Part shown: piece after piece, positions 1 through 13,600 of the stretch
How the letters are laid out: each line of letters starts with the position of its first letter
Numbering within the stretch: position 1 is the first letter of the stretch
Assembly (NCBI GenBank): GCA_015143295.1
Contig: CM026551.1
Span: 9,878,499-9,942,498, forward strand
Source: Tetracentron sinense
Taxonomy: Eukaryota; Streptophyta; Magnoliopsida; Trochodendrales; Trochodendraceae
DNA: 64,000 bases
Direction of reading: 5' to 3'
Notes under the pieces: generated by a model
The model's input: only the letters and a program-made list of their open reading frames with translations
Told to the model about the DNA's origin: nothing
Database searches by the model: none
Program-made: the position numbers and the translations under genes

Positions 1-1101
1 ACTCTTGCCTAAGCTACCTTTCACAATATTATCAAGATAACTGGATGAGACCTAGTGATTATGACTTTGATTTAACTTTTCCATTAGCTATTAGCTTATG
101 GACGACTCTTTGTAGCTGTTAGCATCTTTGGTAAAGCGCTAGGGTTGCAGCCAAAGGACTTCTGCTTGGGAAAAATCCATTTACATATAAAACACAACCC
201 CTATGGCTTACTTGTTGGTCATTTTATCATAATTCATATGTAACATACTGTACACAGTACACACTTATGCTACTAAATGATGCTGGCATTATTGAGTATT
301 GAATAATAAAAATTTCATTGTTCTGCAAACTGTTTATTTTATAAAAAAATTAATTTGGAAAATGGTTTGTGCAAAGTTTATTTTACTCATTAAGTTCATA
401 AGAGCAAACATCAGATGGGAAAGATTCCAAGTGTACAACTCACTTCGTTTCCAAATTTTGGTTTGATTTGAAGTGGCCTGTAGTTGTTCCCAAAATCTGG
501 TGTGATTTGATGTGATCTGTATAGAACACACTGAGATCTCAAGCCACTGACCTGATATATCTAAGATTGCAAGTGATATTTGAATTGGAAGTCACGCAGA
601 GAAATTCTTTTAATCAATCAATTATAATAGGGAATTACATGGGGAATGTTTGGTACTTGAGATTATTAGAAAAATTATAAGACTTTAAACAATAATTCCG
701 AAACTGTAAGTATGCACAAGAAAGATTAGTAGTGAGAAGAAAAATGTGACTGAGTGTTTTTGATCTCTTGAAAGAAGGGAGAACCATGAATATGGAGGAA
801 GAAGCCTATTACAAGTTGCACGTCTGCTTTTCTGCTTGTTCTCCAAGTTTTAGCTCATCTCCAGAGGCCCTGGTTTTCTCCATTCTCCCTATTTAAGACC
901 AATGATTGATGGAATATTTTGCCAGAAATACCCTATTTGGTGCATTTATAAAAACTTGTGCGTTGAAATCGTTATCTCATATGGTTTTTGTCCCCCCTTC
1001 CATGTAGAGATCCAAAATTTAGTTTCTTGACATACGTGCCATTTATATGAATTTGTTGAAATATGTGCCCAATTTTAAATGTTTGCGTTCCTAAAAGATG
1101 A
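1..1101. other. AT-rich stretch with no recognised gene
   Basis: I see no convincing exon, RNA gene or transposon end here. Short open frames exist on both strands but lack recognisable domains. It could include the 3' flank of a gene outside the window or old decayed repeats. Confidence 0.4.
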
Positions 1102-1109
1102 ATTATAAG

Positions 1110-2054
1110 CATAGTAACAAAGTTCTCGAATAATTCCCGAATTGTACCTGAACTATTCATTTTTTAAGGGGTGCCGTTTAAAAAGGCTTCTTTTTCCCGA
1201 ACTAACGAATAATTCCCGAACTGACGAATTATTCGCGAATAATTCTCGAACGAACGAATTATTCCGAACTTATGCCGAACTTATTCCGAATGAAGATTTC
1301 TCACAAATTATTCGTTCATGCTTATTCAGAATTCTAAAATAAAAATAAGGATAAAATGAATTTTCTATTAGCAATAGAATTATTACTAATAACTCGAGAC
1401 TTATTTCACACCGAGAAATCTTCATTTGATTGAAATCACCAACTGATAGAAGAATGAGAAAACTCTATTCGAGTACGCTATTTTAGGATTTTGACTACAT
1501 TCGATTGAATTGAGAGAAAAAAGATAATTTTGCAAGTTGGTTAGTCTGTTGAATTTCCACTGAATTAAGAGAAAATCAGATTTGTGTTATTTATTCTAAG
1601 CTATTTCTATATTTTGCTAAATAACTATGTTATGCCAAACAAATACACTCATATATTGCTTTTCTAATTTTATCTATTCAGATTATTTTTCTTGTTTTTA
1701 TATATTTTTGAATTATATAATTTGATTTGCATATACAAACATGTAATCTAAATTATTCTTTTTTCTTAAATTACATAAAGCTTACTTAAGCCTTATGTAA
1801 TTTTTTTCTTGAGTTTGCGAGTTTACATAATGCTTGTTTTTTAGAAATTGGAATAAATGTTAACATAGTAAGAGATGTCAATACATATAGATTGGTAGAT
1901 GGATTAGTTGGCATCACGTTCTTATTTTTTATAATTATTAATTTTTATTTTTTCGAACTTTTCCCGAACTTAACCCGAATTTGCTGATTTTTTTCCTTTT
2001 TTTTCGAACTGAACCCCTGCCGAATTATTCCCGAATCCGAACTTTGTTACTATG
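1110..2054. mobile_element. non-autonomous hAT transposon, 945 bp
   Basis: The ends form a terminal inverted repeat: the left starts CATAGTAACAAAGTTC and the right end is its reverse complement. Both sides carry the identical 8-bp duplication ATTATAAG (1102-1109 and 2055-2062), the target duplication length of hAT elements. The termini are rich in iterated motifs of the type CGAATAATTC or its complement (about 1130-1290 and 1950-2040), which look like subterminal transposase binding repeats. No transposase is encoded. Similar wording recurs near 39.2, 45.3 and 56.7 kb, so the family probably has other, older members here. Confidence 0.85.
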
Positions 2055-2062
2055 ATTATAAG

Positions 2063-4530
2063 GGATGTCTTAACATACCCTCAACTTCAAGAAGCTCTAG
2101 TTTTGTCACCGTTGATCAGAATCGAATGATTCTTAAACCATTAGGAAGGTATGGAAAGCCTCTTCGAGGTTCATGTTTATCATTTTCCAGATTTTTAGTC
2201 AAATATAGGTTAAATGTTGGATTTCCAAAATCGGGCATGCTGAAAATCTAGGTTGTTGAAATCTATTCCAAACTAGTCAGCTTTAGAGCCTATTTAGGTA
2301 ATTAAAAACTTAAAATTGGGATTTGTCTATTAGACATGGAATTGTTCCCTTTTGAATGACGAGTCCAACGCAAGTTGAATCGCTCAATTCCGATAACCGT
2401 GTCAAAAGTTATGGATAAAATGCCGAAAGATGTTCTGAGTAAAGAAATAAATAAATTAGGGGGGATCAATCGCCCAAAGCGGGAGTTTCCGGGAAATCGT
2501 GATTTTGACCCTTTTTACCTTCCCTAGGGTTCCCAAACTCTATAAATACCTCATTAACTCGTGAATTAGGCTTCTTAAAGCCCCATAAACATAAAAGAGA
2601 GAGAGAAGAGAGTATTTTAAGAGATCCAAAGGGAAAAAGCCTAGAGTTTTCAAGGATTCAATCAAAGAATGAGGGAGACTTGAGGATTTAGATTGAGCCC
2701 ATTCGCAAGCATAAGATCGTAGGGAAGCGATCAAGTGAGGTAAATAACTTTCCCTAGTTTTCAATTTTATAACTATTAATCTAAAGTATGAATCTAATGA
2801 TAAAATCCATGTAAAGAACATGATTGATAGTAAGATAAAGAGATTTTGATCATCCCTCATGCAATATTTATATGAATAATGTAAAAATGAATTTCTTTTT
2901 ACCAATATGATGCTTATTAATATAAATAAGAATGAATAGTTAGGATTTAAAGTAAGAAAACAAGATCAAAGCATATTATATTATGTACATCTCTTATTAA
3001 ATATGTTCATGATTTTTAGAGATGTTTTATTTATGATTTTTATGATGTATATCAATAAGAGGAAAGTGAATGAAAATTGTGGTGTATATATGGATTGAGA
3101 ATGGATGAAGGGATGAAATTATGGAGTTGAATGTAATGTACGAAATAATTGAATGATGAATATAGATTATTTGTGAGATTATGATTACATGTTAGTATGC
3201 TTTGTGGTTATAATCTATGAGAATTATGATTGATAAATTATGTAGTATAGTTATGATACTGATCTCGATTAAAAAGGCCGTTGTTGATATTTAAATTAGA
3301 TTGTGAATTATGCATGTTGAAAAGTAAATTGTGGTTAAAGTCTGTTAAATTATTGGAAATATGAATATTGCCGTGTGTTTATTTTATGTTTTCATATGTG
3401 ATATATTATTGGGTAAAAGAGCCTTTGATGAGAGTCAAACTTGCTTAGGCCTAGGCCTGGTTAACATAATTGAACGAGACGCTATGGTGAAATGTCCTAT
3501 GGCCTTTGACTGATAGTCTGAGGTATAATTTAACCAATAGTATATTACCGTGCACTCACTCAAGATAATGAATATGTAAAAGCATGATAAAAAACAAGAT
3601 TACAAGTATTATACAAGTATACAAGTACACATGAAAGCGATGAATGCTTAATTTTGTTTTGCACTAATCGAGTACCCACAAGCCTAAGATCATAGCAAGA
3701 CAAACCATATACACCGGATAATGTGTAGACAAACAGCATACATCGGATAATGTGTAGACAAACAGCATACATCGGATAATGTGTAGACAAGTCGCATACA
3801 CCGGATAATGTGTAGACAAGCCGTATATACCGGATAATGTGTAAACCGTGTAGTACCTCGGAAAATAGGGTATATGTTAATCTCTACCCAATATATGGGG
3901 TAAAGTTATTTTAAGTTATCGTATAGTGCATGTTGTTTGATTTATTCATGAAAAAGAAAGACAAGTTAGAAAATAAGATAAGAAAAAGAAGTCAGGAAAA
4001 GTATGAAAAGAAAGAAAAGCCAAGTAATAAGACAAGTAAGATAAATAAAATAAGTACAAGTGAACACATGAAAGAAATGAAAAAAAAAAATGTTCCGCAC
4101 TCTGATTTATATATGTGAATTGTAATTGAATTGTTACTTGTATGCATGTTATAGTTATGATATTGTTTACTATGGATTGTTATATACGCGGAGTAACTTG
4201 TTACTCAATTGATGACTTTTGTTGTCGGCAGGTTTGAGATTTGATAATTGTACCGAGGAGTCTTGAGTTAAAGAGGAGCACGTAAAGAAGATCTTGTAGA
4301 TGATCATCCTGAAGAAGAATGAGATTTCGATGGATGATTTTACTATTAGTTTAGTTTATTAGAAATTGTTTAAATTCCAGAGAGATTGTAATTAGTTTAT
4401 TTTGTTTTAGTTTTAAATTGGGATATTTAGATTTAATATGATTAATTAAAGAGTTGAGAATCACGAGGATGATTCGGATTGTGCAGGTTCAGTTTAGTTG
4501 TAGATTTAATTGATGCTCAGTTGATGTATT
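2063..4530 (+). mobile_element. probable Ty3-type solo LTR (fossil)
   Basis: The region looks like one long terminal repeat with no internal coding part. It has a TATA-like box (CTCTATAAATACC near 2538), a purine-rich leader just downstream, an internal minisatellite and AT-rich tail sequence. The layout and wording resemble long LTRs of plant Ty3 (Tekay-like) elements. The boundaries are not fixed: I found no clear TG/CA ends or target duplication, and the left end may lie beyond the adjacent hAT insertion. Old and inactive. Confidence 0.4.
3715..3847. repeat. 29-bp minisatellite, about 4.6 copies
   Basis: Units start at 3715, 3744, 3773, 3802 and 3831, each beginning CGGATAATGTGTAGAC, the last incomplete. 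Copies differ by a few bases. It sits inside the probable LTR. The units are directly adjacent with no variable spacers, so this is a simple tandem repeat and not a CRISPR array. Confidence 0.9.
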
Positions 4531-4537
4531 CAGTGTA

Positions 4538-4640
4538 GTCAAGGCGTCGCCTAGGCGACTTTGGGCCTGCGTCGCCTAGGCGCCCCTCTAGGCGGGCGAT
4601 CCTATAATTTTTTTTTTTTTTTTTTCTTAAAAAAAATCCA
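4538..4640. mobile_element. possible hAT-type MITE end (GGCG/CGCCTAGGCG-rich)
   Basis: A GC-rich block repeats GCGTCGCCTAGGCG twice and then runs into a poly-T tract. Blocks of this kind are common at ends of small plant hAT elements. I could not find the partner end or a target duplication, so this is tentative. Confidence 0.3.
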
Positions 4641-6273
4641 AAATTTCCCAATAAATAAATAAAAATATAAAAACATGTAATGAAGTAGTAATAAAATTCT
4701 AAATCGTTTTCTTTCACTAAACGACACACTCGGGATCCCATATGATTACAAGCCTGATCTCTATAGGGGATGAAGAACATTTAGAAACATAAGCTTTCAA
4801 TCAATTGTTCACTGTTCATTGAATTGAATAAAAGATGAAAAGATGATGTCTGTCCCTAGGGTCATGCTCCCTAATGTTCACTAAAGGAGTAGTGTAGATG
4901 ATCTTTATCTTTGTGTTTACTAATAACTGTTATTCGAAAGAACAGTCATCAATGCTTTCTTCTCCAAGAGTATATGTATAGTTGTTCGATTGAACTTATC
5001 TACATTGACAATCTGTTTCAAGTCATTGCCTTTTAATTTGCTTCCACAATACAGCAAACTTCTGGGAACTGTTCCAAGCATATCATGGACTGAAAACTTA
5101 ACTCATCAGGCAGTAGGACTCGGAGTTCTTTGTCTATATTCGTCGTGGTTGGTCTGTGCTGTTTCTTTTACATACTGGGGGCATGGCAGAAGAGTGGTTT
5201 TGGAAAGGGAGATAGCATAGCCTTGGATATTACCAGGCAGACAGACTGCAGTATCTTGTCCAGTTTGAGTATCGAAACTCATCACAATGATGATGGTGGG
5301 ATGGTTGACCCTTCTGAGCCCAAAAGCTTAAGTGTTTGAGCCATGTGATTTTCAATATACAGATTATACTCCTTGCCAAAAGCAAGACAGAGCAATGACC
5401 TTCCCTAGGTACTGTATGATATACAGAGAAAGACATTGGCCCTGCTGAGGATGAAAAATTACATTGTCTTATCCCAGCACCCAAATGGTATGTGACTCCA
5501 TTTCCCTGGCCAAAGAGCCATGACTATGTACACTATGCGAACGTATCATATAAAAGTTTGACAGTTGAGAAGGCTGTCCAGAATTGGGTGCAGTTTCAGG
5601 GTAATGTTTTCAAATTTCCTGGTGGAGGAACAATGTTTCCTCAAGGAGCAGATGCATATATTGACGAACTTGCATCAGTGATCCCAATTGCGGACGGCGC
5701 TGTCAGAACTGCACTGGATTGTGGAGTATGTCGATCATTCAAATTATTACTATCTGTTTTTCATAGAAAATCAATCAGCTTACATTTTTCTTCTTTCTGA
5801 TAATAGCTTAGAATTCTAGTCATATTATTATTCAGTTTGTCTGAATTCAGTTTATACATCTGAACTTGTCTCCTCCTTTGACTATTGCCCTTCCATTTTT
5901 GACATTTGAATAGCCCTGATCTTTTAAATTAGCAGGACTGTTGGACACCTTATAGCTACCCCAAAACTTGCTGTTTGTGAATGCCTAGGAAAACGTAAAC
6001 TGATGGACCTGCTACTTCCCTGTTGTATGAGGAAACCTGTCATATACTCATGCATATCGGTGATGCTGTGCTTGGAAATGTTTCCTATAAATTTTCTGCC
6101 CATGCAGGAGTAAGGATCCACCATTTGGCAGACCTACTGGATGGTCTTAAGACTCTTAACCAATAATCTTCTGGTAGTAATTTTCTGGAACATTTGCAGA
6201 GTAGCATTTATACTTACCATGAAAGTGGATGCAATAGTCAATAATTTAGATGATTAGTTTCATTTGATCAAGT

Positions 6274-6761
6274 TGATTTTTATGTAGGATATCTTCTAAC
6301 ATATATCTAATGGGGTGGGGCTTGACCCCCTTTCATGTATATTACATGTATGACATAACAGTACAATTCATTGCACAGCTTCTTGGCGAGGTTCCTCATT
6401 TGCCTTTGTCTAATTTATCATTTAATTTTCTGGTCCGAGTAGGTGCATTATCCATAATACTTACCTTATAAATTTGCTCGGTTGGTGACCTCTTTTATCC
6501 AGTCATGGCTGCTGGACTGATTTTTATGTAGGATATCTTCTAACATATATCTAATGGGGTGGGGCTTGACCCCCTTTCATGTATATTACATGTATGACAT
6601 AACAGTACAATTCATTGCACAGCTTCTTGGCGAGGTTCCTCATTTGCCTTTGTCTAATTTATCATTTAATTTTCTGGTCCGAGTAGGTGCATTATCCATA
6701 ATACTTACCTTATAAATTTGCTCGGTTGGTGACCTCTTTTATCCAGTCATGGCTGCTGGAC
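6274..6761. repeat. two-copy tandem duplication, 244 bp, apparently identical
   Basis: Copy 1 is 6274-6517 and copy 2 is 6518-6761. I see no difference between them by eye. The duplication lies in an intron of the PMT pseudogene. Identity implies a recent event or an assembly artefact, in contrast with the decayed exons around it. Confidence 0.9.
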
Positions 6762-9700
6762 TGACTACCGCAGTCATGATATAGGTTGCAAGCTGGGGTG
6801 CCTACCTGATGGAAGAGAAATTTCCTGGCTATGTCGTTTGCACCTCGGGACAATCATGAAGTGCAAGTTCAGTTTGCTTTGGAGTGAGGTGTACCTGCTG
6901 TTATTGGTGTGCTTGGAGCAATACATCTTCCATACCCATCAAGAGCCTTTGATATGACTCAGTGCTCTAGGTGCCTAATACCATGGGCGTCAAATGGAAA
7001 GTTCCAGTTATGGATCTCGTGGACTCTGAAATGACCTTTAGTATGTCATTTTCACATAAAAAGGTAGTGAATGCAATTACTAATATTGTAGCAATCATAC
7101 TCTTTCATTTCATGGGACATTAAAAACTCAAAGAAGAAAATGTTTTTAATTCCTTACAAAGGTCTCACAAAAATATCATGAGAATCCAATAGATTGATGT
7201 TTACTTTCATTTAGTCTTCCTGATAAGATCCCAAGAAATATAAAAAAGGAATTAAAATCTCCAACTTTCTTTGAGTAAAGTTTTGAAAGTTGTTGAAGTT
7301 TTCACACCTAAACCTCTTTTGTGTGTAGATGGGATGTACCTGACGGAAGTAGATCGAGTTCTCAGACTTGGTGGATACTGGATCTTGTCTGGCCCTCCCA
7401 TTTATTGGAAGACCTACTACCAAACATGGAAGCGGTCTAAGGAGGATCTCCAGGAGGAGCAAAGCAAAATTGAACAGTTGGCTAAACTTCTTTGCTGGGA
7501 GAAGAGGTATGAGAAGGGAAATATTGCCATCTGGAGAAAGAAAGTTAAAGCTGATTCCTGCCATAGGAGATCCACTAATTTCTGTGAATCAATAAATGCT
7601 GATGATGTCTGGTGAGTTTGTATGCATCCATATTGTTGAACAATGCTGTACTTAATGCCCATAACATCGGTCCATTGCACAAGACTGCTATAATATGTTC
7701 TTAGGTAGTAAATCCAGCAGAATTCACGTTTTGTTTGTTCCTGTTTAAGATAATCTAATAGATAAAGTTGATGCTGTGGATAAGCTAGAGGCTTGATAAT
7801 TAAATCTGAATTGTATCATATAAATTGCATTGAGATGACAATGACCCAAAGATACCGATTTTATTTGTGGAGTCAAATCAACTATGTTTATAGCAGCCAT
7901 AAGTCCCACCAAGTTGCTTCAAATAATCCTGAGAATTTCCAAGAAACCATTTGTTTATTCTAATAAGGATATTGGGCAGTTAGTGATCTATCTAGGGTAC
8001 AGCGTGAGATCTCTTCCTTCCATCTATCTGGGCATGCCTCTTGGGGCTGGTTTCAAGTCTAAGTTGGCTTGGATCCCCGTATTGGAGAGGTTCACAAATA
8101 GACTCTCTGGTTGGAAATCTTCTCTCCTTTCGAAAGGGAGGGATATTGATACTTATCAAAAATACCCTTAGCAGTCTTCCAACTTACTATATGTCCCTCA
8201 TTACTATCCCCTACTCGATTGCCGTTTCTCTTGAGAAGTATCAGAGGAATTTCCTTTGGAATGGCAAAGGAGATAGTATTAAATATCATTTGGTGGCTTG
8301 TGATAAGATTTTTCGGTCTAGGAAAGGAGGAGGTCTGAATCTTAAATCGCTTGTTCAGGTGAACAAGGCTTTGCTAGGAAAGTAGGTCGGGAGATTTTGG
8401 GAAGAAATGGAGATTTTATGGTGTGCTGTCATTGTGGCTAGGTATGGTGAGCTCTCGTGTTGGGCTCCGCTGGAGGTAAAGGGTTCGCACGGGATAGGGT
8501 TGTGGAAAGGGATTATGACAGTTGTTGGTTTGGTTGTGCTAAACTTCAGTTTCAAGGTAGATTGCGGGTTAGAGGTTAGATTTTGGAAAGATGTGTGGTG
8601 CAGCTCAGTGAAACTTAAGGATGATTTCAGAAGCATTTCCCAGCTTGCTAAAGATAGGTAAGCTTTAGTTGGAGATTACTTCTAGATGAGTGAGGTCAAG
8701 GTGGTGTGGTTGGTATTTCTTCTAAGGTATCATTCTTCCTTTGAAATGTGGCTTTGAATAAGATTTTAAGTTGTGATCATTTGAAAAGTAGAGGGGGGAG
8801 GATGAAAAATCGCAGTTACATGTGCCTCCGTGAGGAAGAGTCGGTGGACCATCTTCTTTTGCATTGCCCTATCTCGAATAAGGTATAGGGGTTCTTCCTC
8901 TCTTGAGTAAGCATGGAGTGGGTCTCCTTTCTAGACTTCTTATCCTACTAGTGTGTGGTAAGAGTAGATGGGGCGCGAAGCGCTATTTGGTCAGTCCTTC
9001 CTGGTGCCATAGTTTGGTCATTGTGGAAAGAAATGAACAAGAGGGTTTTTAACGACTCCCTTTGTTCTTCTCTTTGCATTTTCTCTTGTATACGCCTTCT
9101 CGTTTTGGAATGGGTTTTCATTGGGTGTAATGGGGAGGGGGTAAGGTTTAAAATCTCGTCGAAATTTCGCATATTTCGACGAGATATCTCGATTTCGGAG
9201 GGTCCCGAAACATCTAGATTAGGAAATTTTTTTTTTCATTTTTTCGAGCATTTCGATCAAAATTTACGAAATATCGTGGGAAATTTCGACCGAAATGTCA
9301 AAGTCACTGTTTAGATTTTTTTTAAAATAACATTTTTTGATCAAAATCTCGCGATCTATGGGATATATCGAGCGATATATCCCATATTTCGTGCGAAATT
9401 GTAAAAAAGAAAGAAAAAAAGAAGAAGAAGAAGAGGGACTAGGGAAAACAATGATCTCGTGACCGTGAAAGACAAATGAATCTGAATATTTGAGTTTCAG
9501 AGACACCGACAAGCCTAAAACCAACCCGTGAACTGAACTACATTGTTATTTAACTTAAGAATCCATGGTCATTGGAAAAAACGAAGAACTAAGAAGAAGG
9601 AAAGAAGAAAAAAAAAAGGAAGTTGTGAATGATTTTACCACTAGCAGAGGACCTCCTCGCCGTCGCCGAGGAGTGATTGATTCTCATCGCCGTCGGTGAG

Positions 9701-10649
9701 TCTCTCCTCTTCCCCTCTTCTCTGTTTTTTTTTGTTGATCTTGATCTTACGAATGTTAGGATTTAGGGATTTAAGTTATAACGGCTTTTTTACGAAAAAG
9801 AACCTTAGTTATTCAATAATAACTAAAATGTACTTATTTATAAATAATTTTTATTTTTATTATCATTTTTTTTTACACACTAGATATTAAAAAAAAATTT
9901 GTATAAAATAAGAGTGTTAGTAGTGGAGGCCTAATAATATTTGATAAATTAAAAATTGCAAAACTTTACTTCGACGTAAATATCCTTCACTTTACTTAAT
10001 TGAATAAAAACTTTCTATTAAAATTTTCATGCTTTTAAGAATATGGTAATTGGTAAGGAGTAAGGACTCTCTTTATTAGACTTAGAACTTAGAAGGACTC
10101 TCTTACATATGTGATATGTTTACCAAAATAACAATTTATAATTTTTGCATGGGTAGATAATATCTTCAAATTGATAATTTAATTTTTTAAATTTAGTATA
10201 TATTACTTTAATAGGCTCAACATTAATTGCTCTCCACCTTTTAATGGGTCATAATTATTTAAAATATATCTTTAAAAGCGTGAAAACTTTAATTCATAAA
10301 ATTTTAAACCAAAGAAGAACACTGCTCTTTTAAGGATATACTTTAAGGATATATTTTAGTTTATCAAATATTTAGTTTAGTTTATCTCTTTTAAGAATAT
10401 ATTTTATTTAATATATATGTCATTGTGTTATTTTTTTTAGAGAGATATATTTTATTAAATATATATCATAGTTTTTTTTTTAATAGATATATTTAATTAA
10501 ATATACGTGTAGGATATCCTATTTTCTAATTAAATACATCGACAACAAAAATTAATGAATCAAAAGATAATATAAGTTAATAGGTGTACATAGTCAGGAT
10601 TATTATTGTGCATAGAAATATATGTACCATTTATATTGAACAATTAATG

Positions 10650-13600
10650 TTTCAACCTGTGCAGCCTATTTTCATTATTGCACCGGACATAGGTTGGTCG
10701 CATGGAAAAACAGTTAATGGGAAAAAAAATTGGTCAGTGTGTAATTATTGCGGTAAAGTGATAAAGAGTGGGGGCGTGACTCGGCTAAAGCAACATCTTG
10801 TCGGGGGTCATCGAGATTTGTCACCCTGTTCGAGTTGTCCACAAGAGGTTAGAAAGGCAATGAAGGAGAACCTTGCCACTTGGGCTAAGAATAGGGAGGA
10901 GATCGCCATCCGTGAGAAAGAGATTCGCACGGAATTGAGGGGTCCTTTACGTCCACCACTAGTTGTGGATGAGGAAGATGATGAGGATTCAAATTGTGCT
11001 TACCCAGTTGACTGTACAAGGGTTGGCGAGAGGATTGCATATCGACAGGCCTATCGGGAATCTATGCGGAGTCAGTGGGAAAAACAGCGAGCGTGAATTA
11101 CAGTCCCCTGGTTTCAGAGGTAGTACAGGTGTAGGACCATCACAGTCGAGCAATAACATGATTGACGAGGCCGCACGGGTTGGTACAGGGGTACCGCCTC
11201 CCTCTCCATTTGAGATCATAGGAAAATACTTACATGTAGAGAATGAGGTAAGAGATTATATTGACACCCTTAGGCCGTCGTGGGAAACTTTTGGGGTTAC
11301 AATTATGTGTGATGGGTGGACTGGGCCTATTAGACTTTCAATTTTTAACTCCATGGTGTATTGTGCGGGGATGACAATATTTTGGAAGTCTGTGGACGCA
11401 TCTGATCAAATAAAGGATGCAAAGTTTATATATGGGTTAATGAAGTGTGTTGTAGAAGAGGTGGGGAAGAAGAACGTAGTACAGGTGGTGACTGATAACA
11501 AGAGTGCCTTTGTGAAGGCTGGGAAGATGCTTATGAAGAAGTATCACTTGTAATAGACCCCGTGCGTCGCCCATTGCATAGACTTGATGCTACAGGTCAT
11601 AAGAGAGAGGCCTACTGTGAAATCTGTTATTGAAGAGGCAAGGACGGTCACCAACTTCATATACAACCATGGCTGAATTTTTGCAAAGATGAGGGCCACG
11701 TGTGGTGATGACATAGTACGGTCAGGGGCGACGCGCTTTGCGACTAATTACATTGCCTTGGAGAGTCTGTTGACCCATAAAGTTGGACTCAAGGCAATGT
11801 TCACTGATGCATCTTGGGAAGAGTATGCCAGTCGTCACACTGTTTTGGCGAAGAGAGTTGAGGACATCATCCTCAGTAATGCATTTTGGGATAAAGCGCG
11901 TGACACGGCTGCCATACTAGAGCCTATCCGTCGTATCCTCAGGGTGGTAGATGTGGACAGATGGCCAACTATAGGTTCTATGTACAAATTGATGCGGGTT
12001 ATGAATGAGTCAATAAAGAATATGTCTCCCCGTGGATACAAGTGGGTCCACAAGATTATTAATGATCGATGAGATACGACACTAGAGCATCCACTTCATG
12101 CTGCTGGTAACTTTATACTTTTATTTTTATTAGATGTTTACATTAAATTGTTATTGTGCCGTTGATAGGCTTTTTTTTATATGACTCACATGTTAGCATA
12201 CTATTTGAACCCCAAATACCATGACAAGAACCAACTGGGGAATCGGGACGACCTAGTAAATGCCATACATGACGTGTTTGAGAGGTTGGATCCAATGTGT
12301 AAGGGGAAAGGAAAGTTTGGGAATGAGGTAAACATAAAACGTCTTTGATTATAGTATATTTATGTGTATGAATGCATTCTAGTACTTTGTGGCTTGTGCA
12401 TAATTAGAAAGTGTGTTTTCAAACTTTGCAATTAGTTTGCTTCAGAGATGCGTGGGGGAGCTTTGGTAGAATTGCTGCTCAGGTGAGCAACTTATACATA
12501 AGAAAGTATCTATTCTAATTGCACATCAAATGTATTTATGAAACTAATGATAATCATGTTTAATTGCTAGGTGATTGGGGTTTATGTACGGGATTGACTG
12601 CCCGAACCTAAGAAAGTTGGCGACTTGCGTGCTAGCACAGAATGCTTCATCTTCGGCATGTAAACGTAATTGGAGTACATCTGCCCTCATCCACACAAAA
12701 CAATGGAACCGACTCGGATACAAAAAGCTACAAAAGTTGGTATTCTGCCACTACAATATGAAGCTACAACTCAAAGGATTGCAAAGCGTGACTGAGAAAA
12801 TATCAGAGCAGGATCCCTTAGACCTAATGGAAGCGGTCATAATGATGAGAATAACCCACTTTCTGAGTGGGTTAGGGTCTCTACTCTTGATGAGGATGAT
12901 GGACGTCCGAACACAGTTATAGCTAGGGAAGCCACTGAGATGGGCATTGATGTGGACAGAGTCATAGCTACTGAAGTGGGGTCTAGCACTAGTGAAGATT
13001 CATATGCTGAGTTGATGAGAGATCCTACGACTTCGGGTGCTGCAACCATTGCGACGGGTGGATTATCTGATTCTCATTCCGATGGTATTAGTGAGGGTGG
13101 TGATGACCACACCACTGATGATGAGAGTAGTAGAGGACCTAGAGGTGGCGATAACAATCTTGGGGATGGAGGCAATGTCGGACCAGAGGTGAGCCAGAGG
13201 CCTCTTAGCCCATTCACCGTTGAGACTTCCTTTGACCATTCTACACAGGATCAGGATCATGGTGCTCCATCATCACATTCAGAAGCGAGCCAACCAAGAC
13301 ATTATATCTCCCGTCGGCAGGGTAGTGGCAGGGGTAGGGGCAAGGCCAAGGAGCGAGATGAGGACGTTGACCAAAGGCAAACCATTTATAAGAGGTATGG
13401 ATTGATAGAAGATTGGTTTAAGGCCAGGGAACATCTAGGCTCTAGTTCTAGAGGCTCTCATCGTACTCGGTCCTCCAGCCAGGGCCAAGATGAACAGTCT
13501 CAGACATCGAGCTTTCGACAATCTGACTATGCACAATCACAGTTAGAGGGTCAGTATCCATATGGATATGTTTCTGGATATGAGCCGTATGATTATGGGT

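Noticed and set aside
2540-2905. 121-codon minus-strand frame.
   Set aside because: Located in the LTR leader region, with hydrophobic low-complexity sequence and no domain. Likely chance.
3715-3847. CRISPR-like repeat array of 29-bp units.
   Set aside because: Units are directly adjacent with no spacers, in a plant LTR context. It is a minisatellite.
10584-11096. Host BED zinc-finger regulator (domesticated transposase).
   Set aside because: It lies within clear hAT ends and the downstream transposase is broken by several stops. No sign of domestication.
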